From JAAUSY01 sp964526735 (GTDB taxonomy: Bacteria > Chloroflexota > Chloroflexia > Chloroflexales > Chloroflexaceae), in assembly GCA_964526735.1 (NCBI GenBank), contig CAZGLO010000013.1:1-61860 (forward strand): a DNA stretch of 61,860 nt, given 5' to 3'. Under the pieces are notes generated by a model, which was not told the origin of the DNA, did not search any database, and saw only the letters and a program-made list of their open reading frames with translations. Made by a program: the position numbers and the translations under genes. This document shows, piece by piece, positions 59,906 to 61,860 of this stretch (positions within the stretch are counted from its first letter, which is position 1; every line of letters starts with the position of its first letter).

Positions 59906-60538
59906 ATGTTGCACCAACGACAATCCGTCGCTCCTTCACACACACAAGAGCAAAAGCGCACGCTTCGGCGGCAGTTTCGGCAGCGGCGCAATGCCCTCCC
60001 CGACCCTCTTGCCCGCAGCATCCGCATCTGCGAACGATTGAGTGGCTTGTCTGCCTACCAGCAGTCGCCGGTGATACACTCTTATTTGCCCATACAATCG
60101 GAAGTAGACACCCGACCATTTCTACGGGCAGCCTTGACAGCAGGGAAACAGGTGGTTGTGCCGATTGTACCAACCGCACCAACCATGTCGGATACTTCAT
60201 CCGAAAATATCTTACATCATGCCTTATTGCCGTCGCTAGAGCCAGATGACTTGCTTGAGGGCGCGCTTGGCACCTTGCAACCGTGTGCCCCGCAATGGGC
60301 GGATGAGGGGTGTTGGCAGATGATTGTCGTGCCGATGCTCGCTTTTGACCGCATGGGCTACCGATTGGGGTATGGAAAAGGGTTCTACGATCGGCTGCTT
60401 GCCGACTTGGGGGTGTGGAAAGTTGGCGTGGCGTTTGCGGTGCAAGAAGTGGACGCGCTTCCCCACGAACCGCACGACATCCCCCTCGACCTCATCATCA
60501 CGGAGGACGAGGTCATTACGATTGAGCAGAAAGCGTGA
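59906..60538 (+). CDS. 5-formyltetrahydrofolate cyclo-ligase
   Basis: The enzyme converts 5-formyl-THF to 5,10-methenyl-THF with ATP, rescuing stored folate. Its N-terminus has KRTLRRQFRQRRNALP; the catalytic C-terminal motif is RLGYGKGFYDRLL, preceded by IVVPMLAFDRMGY. AAAGGA with 6-nt spacing before the ATG at 59906 sets the start (210 residues); an upstream ATG at 59831 would add an unlikely Asn/Tyr-rich leader. It is divergent from the response regulator. The insert LPSLEPDDLLEGALGTLQP is normal for the family. Confidence 0.93.
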   Translation: MLHQRQSVAPSHTQEQKRTLRRQFRQRRNALPDPLARSIRICERLSGLSAYQQSPVIHSYLPIQSEVDTRPFLRAALTAGKQVVVPIVPTAPTMSDTSSENILHHALLPSLEPDDLLEGALGTLQPCAPQWADEGCWQMIVVPMLAFDRMGYRLGYGKGFYDRLLADLGVWKVGVAFAVQEVDALPHEPHDIPLDLIITEDEVITIEQKA

Positions 60539-60588
60539 GTAGAGAGCGCGTTGATGCGTTGTTCAGCTGAGATAGGTGTCGAGGTGTT

Positions 60589-60636
60589 TGGTTGTTAATC
60601 TGGCTGTTAGTCTGGTTGTTAATCTGGTTGTTAATC
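60589..60636. repeat. 12-bp tandem repeat over the 3' end of the TolB-like gene
   Basis: Four copies of TGGTTGTTAATC (the second with two changes) run without gaps. The stop codon of the minus-strand TolB-like gene (60631-60633) is within the last copy. Confidence 0.88.
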
Positions 60637-61809
60637 TGACGACGCGCTTGGGTATGCCCACGATATCCCGGAATTGGGGTCAAGTGACATATCGTGCGTC
60701 AATTGGCGGGGGCGGTGGGCTTGTACTTTACCAGTTGGCTCAATAATCAGGTCGGCGACCCATAGCTCAAACCCTGGTGCTCCCTCTGGGATGGCCAAAA
60801 ACGCAATCTGTGAGAGGTCGGGGGCAAAGGTGGGGGCACGGGCCGTGCCAAGCTTCGTGACCTGCTGTACCTCTAGCAGGAGGTTGCGGTTTTCGCTGGT
60901 TGACATCACGCAAATGTCTGTGCCATCGGTGTGGCGGTTGGCAAAGGCCAGCCATTCGCCATCGCGGGAGAATGTTGGGTCGTAGCTGTCGGCTGGCACG
61001 CCCTCAACCGGCGTTTCCACCTCCCGAAGGAGGTCTATCTGATACAGCTCTTGCTCGCCTTCAAGCCCAATCGCCTCTCGTGTGAAGATCAGGTAGCGTG
61101 GCTCATCGGTGGGGTCGTCGGGGTCGGGCTGGTAGCATATCCTGCCACAATGCGCCTCATCATCGGCATAAATCTGTTCGCGCCTCATTCTGTTGAGGGG
61201 TATCTCAAAGAGCGAGAGGTTATATTCAATTGCGGGGGTGCTATAGGGCGTGTCATATTGCGACACTATCGCAATTTTAGAGCCGTCAGACGACCAGGCG
61301 GGATAAAATGCCCACATCGTGTCATAGATACGCTCGTGGCTTTGGAGGTGGTAGGTAGAGTCGTTAAAAGTCAGCCGTTCTTCTTTCATCGTCGTGATAT
61401 CCATCAACCAGATGTTTGAATAGCTATCGCCCCGCTCCACATAGGCGATATCAAGGCCATCGGGCGACCACGCAGGCTGCCATGCCTCGCCCTCACCAAA
61501 ATAGGGCCGCGCCTCATCGTCTTCCCACTTCCACACCACGCCATCGCGGACAAACAGCAATCGCCCCATCAGCTCCTCGCCCCGAATGACCGGCGGGGGG
61601 GTAGGTGTCTCCAAAGACAACCCCGTTCTATTGGTGGTGCCGGGCTGCGATGCGGGGGCGGAGTCGTCCCCAAAGAAGCCACAGCCCCCAAGCCCAAGTA
61701 GCCCCGCAAGCCCTATAAGGCTGATGACAACGATGATTGCACTCCTCAAGGCAGGAGAATGAACAAGAGCAGAAGGAAGGCGATTCTCAGAATGTGCGCG
61801 TCTATTCAT
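60631..61809 (-). CDS. TolB-like beta-propeller lipoprotein
   Basis: The N-terminus has a signal sequence (SAIIVVISLIGLAGLLGLGGC) with a lipobox Cys near residue 43, so the mature protein should be membrane-anchored outside. PD40/WD40-like blades follow, with repeated AWSPDGLDIAYVERGD, PAWSSDGSKIAIVSQYD, TFSRDGEWLAFANRHTDG and TFAPDLSQIAFLA, typical of TolB propellers. A GAAGGG lies about 10 nt upstream of the ATG at 61809. No Tol-Pal partners are present. It may bind peptides or wall fragments; the ligand is unknown. Confidence 0.9.
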   Translation of the reverse strand: MNRRAHSENRLPSALVHSPALRSAIIVVISLIGLAGLLGLGGCGFFGDDSAPASQPGTTNRTGLSLETPTPPPVIRGEELMGRLLFVRDGVVWKWEDDEARPYFGEGEAWQPAWSPDGLDIAYVERGDSYSNIWLMDITTMKEERLTFNDSTYHLQSHERIYDTMWAFYPAWSSDGSKIAIVSQYDTPYSTPAIEYNLSLFEIPLNRMRREQIYADDEAHCGRICYQPDPDDPTDEPRYLIFTREAIGLEGEQELYQIDLLREVETPVEGVPADSYDPTFSRDGEWLAFANRHTDGTDICVMSTSENRNLLLEVQQVTKLGTARAPTFAPDLSQIAFLAIPEGAPGFELWVADLIIEPTGKVQAHRPRQLTHDMSLDPNSGISWAYPSASSD

Positions 61810-61823
61810 AGCTGTTTACCCTT

Positions 61824-61860
61824 CAGGGCGGGAAACCCACCCGCTTTCAGCGGTGGGAGG
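61824..61860. mobile_element. IS200/IS605-like end hairpin, cut by the window edge
   Basis: GGGCGGGAAACCC leads into a stem of CCCACC, a bulged C, GCT, loop TTC, AGC and GGTGGG (61836-61857), then AGG. The order GAA-CCCA.CC-stem-GGTGGGAG parallels the element at 13847-13874 in the same orientation. The reading frame to its left is a normal gene on the other strand, so no tnpB lies there. Whether an element continues beyond the window is unknown. Confidence 0.4.

Noticed and set aside
1..61860. tRNA or rRNA genes
   Set aside because: Scanning both strands for T-loop GTTCGANTC-like boxes with paired stems and for rRNA-like segments gave nothing convincing.

Overview
The window is about 62 kb of moderately GC-rich, densely coding bacterial chromosome. 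Several traits together suggest a member of the Chloroflexota (class not resolved): an OpcA-type G6PDH accessory protein, a PucR-type regulator, a Ser/Thr kinase with an extracellular WD40 propeller, L,D-transpeptidase and peptidase-MA proteins with Pro/Thr-rich linkers, and a split transketolase. This is inference from gene content; no rRNA or phylogeny is available here. I found no tRNA, rRNA, CRISPR array or intact transposase.

Layout. 1-4 kb: a metallophosphoesterase with a repeat-bearing N-terminus and a KtrA/KtrB potassium uptake pair. 4-7 kb: zwf-opcA (oxidative pentose phosphate entry). 7-11 kb: a PucR-like regulator, an HD-domain protein and aspS. 11-14 kb: a WecG/TagA-type glycosyltransferase, a biotin-dependent carboxyltransferase subunit and a solitary IS200/IS605-like right end. 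14-15.5 kb: two RsbW-like anti-sigma kinases and a STAS antagonist. 15.6-20.5 kb: an RfaE-like sugar kinase, a CNNM/CorC-type membrane protein, an RNA methyltransferase whose Fe-S motif lies upstream of any standard start codon, and threonine synthase. 20.8-26.6 kb (minus strand): a glycan-precursor operon of initiating sugar transferase, aldo/keto reductase, split transketolase and a CapD/FlaA1-type dehydratase.

26.9-36.2 kb: a WD40 receptor-like kinase, a TPR fragment, then a likely operon of an intact membrane pyrophosphatase, a second membrane pyrophosphatase homologue that has lost nearly all catalytic Asp/Lys residues, and a DUF368 (undecaprenyl-phosphate translocase family) protein. 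36.2-49.4 kb: a surface-glycan cluster (three GT2, three GT4, a polytopic membrane protein, a methyltransferase, a dual-specificity phosphatase, a GNAT protein), with the nickel-pincer cofactor genes larB-larC embedded in it and larB overlapping the preceding glycosyltransferase. 49.5-61.8 kb: gatB, an SH3b membrane protein, a tail-anchored kinase carrying two split DnaJ-like zinc modules, an L,D-transpeptidase, prfB with its programmed +1 frameshift, a peptidase-MA protein, a HIT hydrolase, a single-domain response regulator, 5-formyl-THF cyclo-ligase and a TolB-like lipoprotein. The window closes in a second IS200/IS605-like hairpin.

Two patterns run through the window. Many gene starts are preceded by an extended -10 element (TGn then TATAAT-like) with no clear -35. 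Short direct repeats cluster at gene boundaries: repeats inside genes usually have a period of 9, 12 or 24 bp and keep the frame, while those in spacers often have a period of 10 bp. The most unusual candidates for new biology are the active/inactive pyrophosphatase pair next to a lipid-carrier translocase, the zinc-module kinase, and the methyltransferase gene lacking a standard start.
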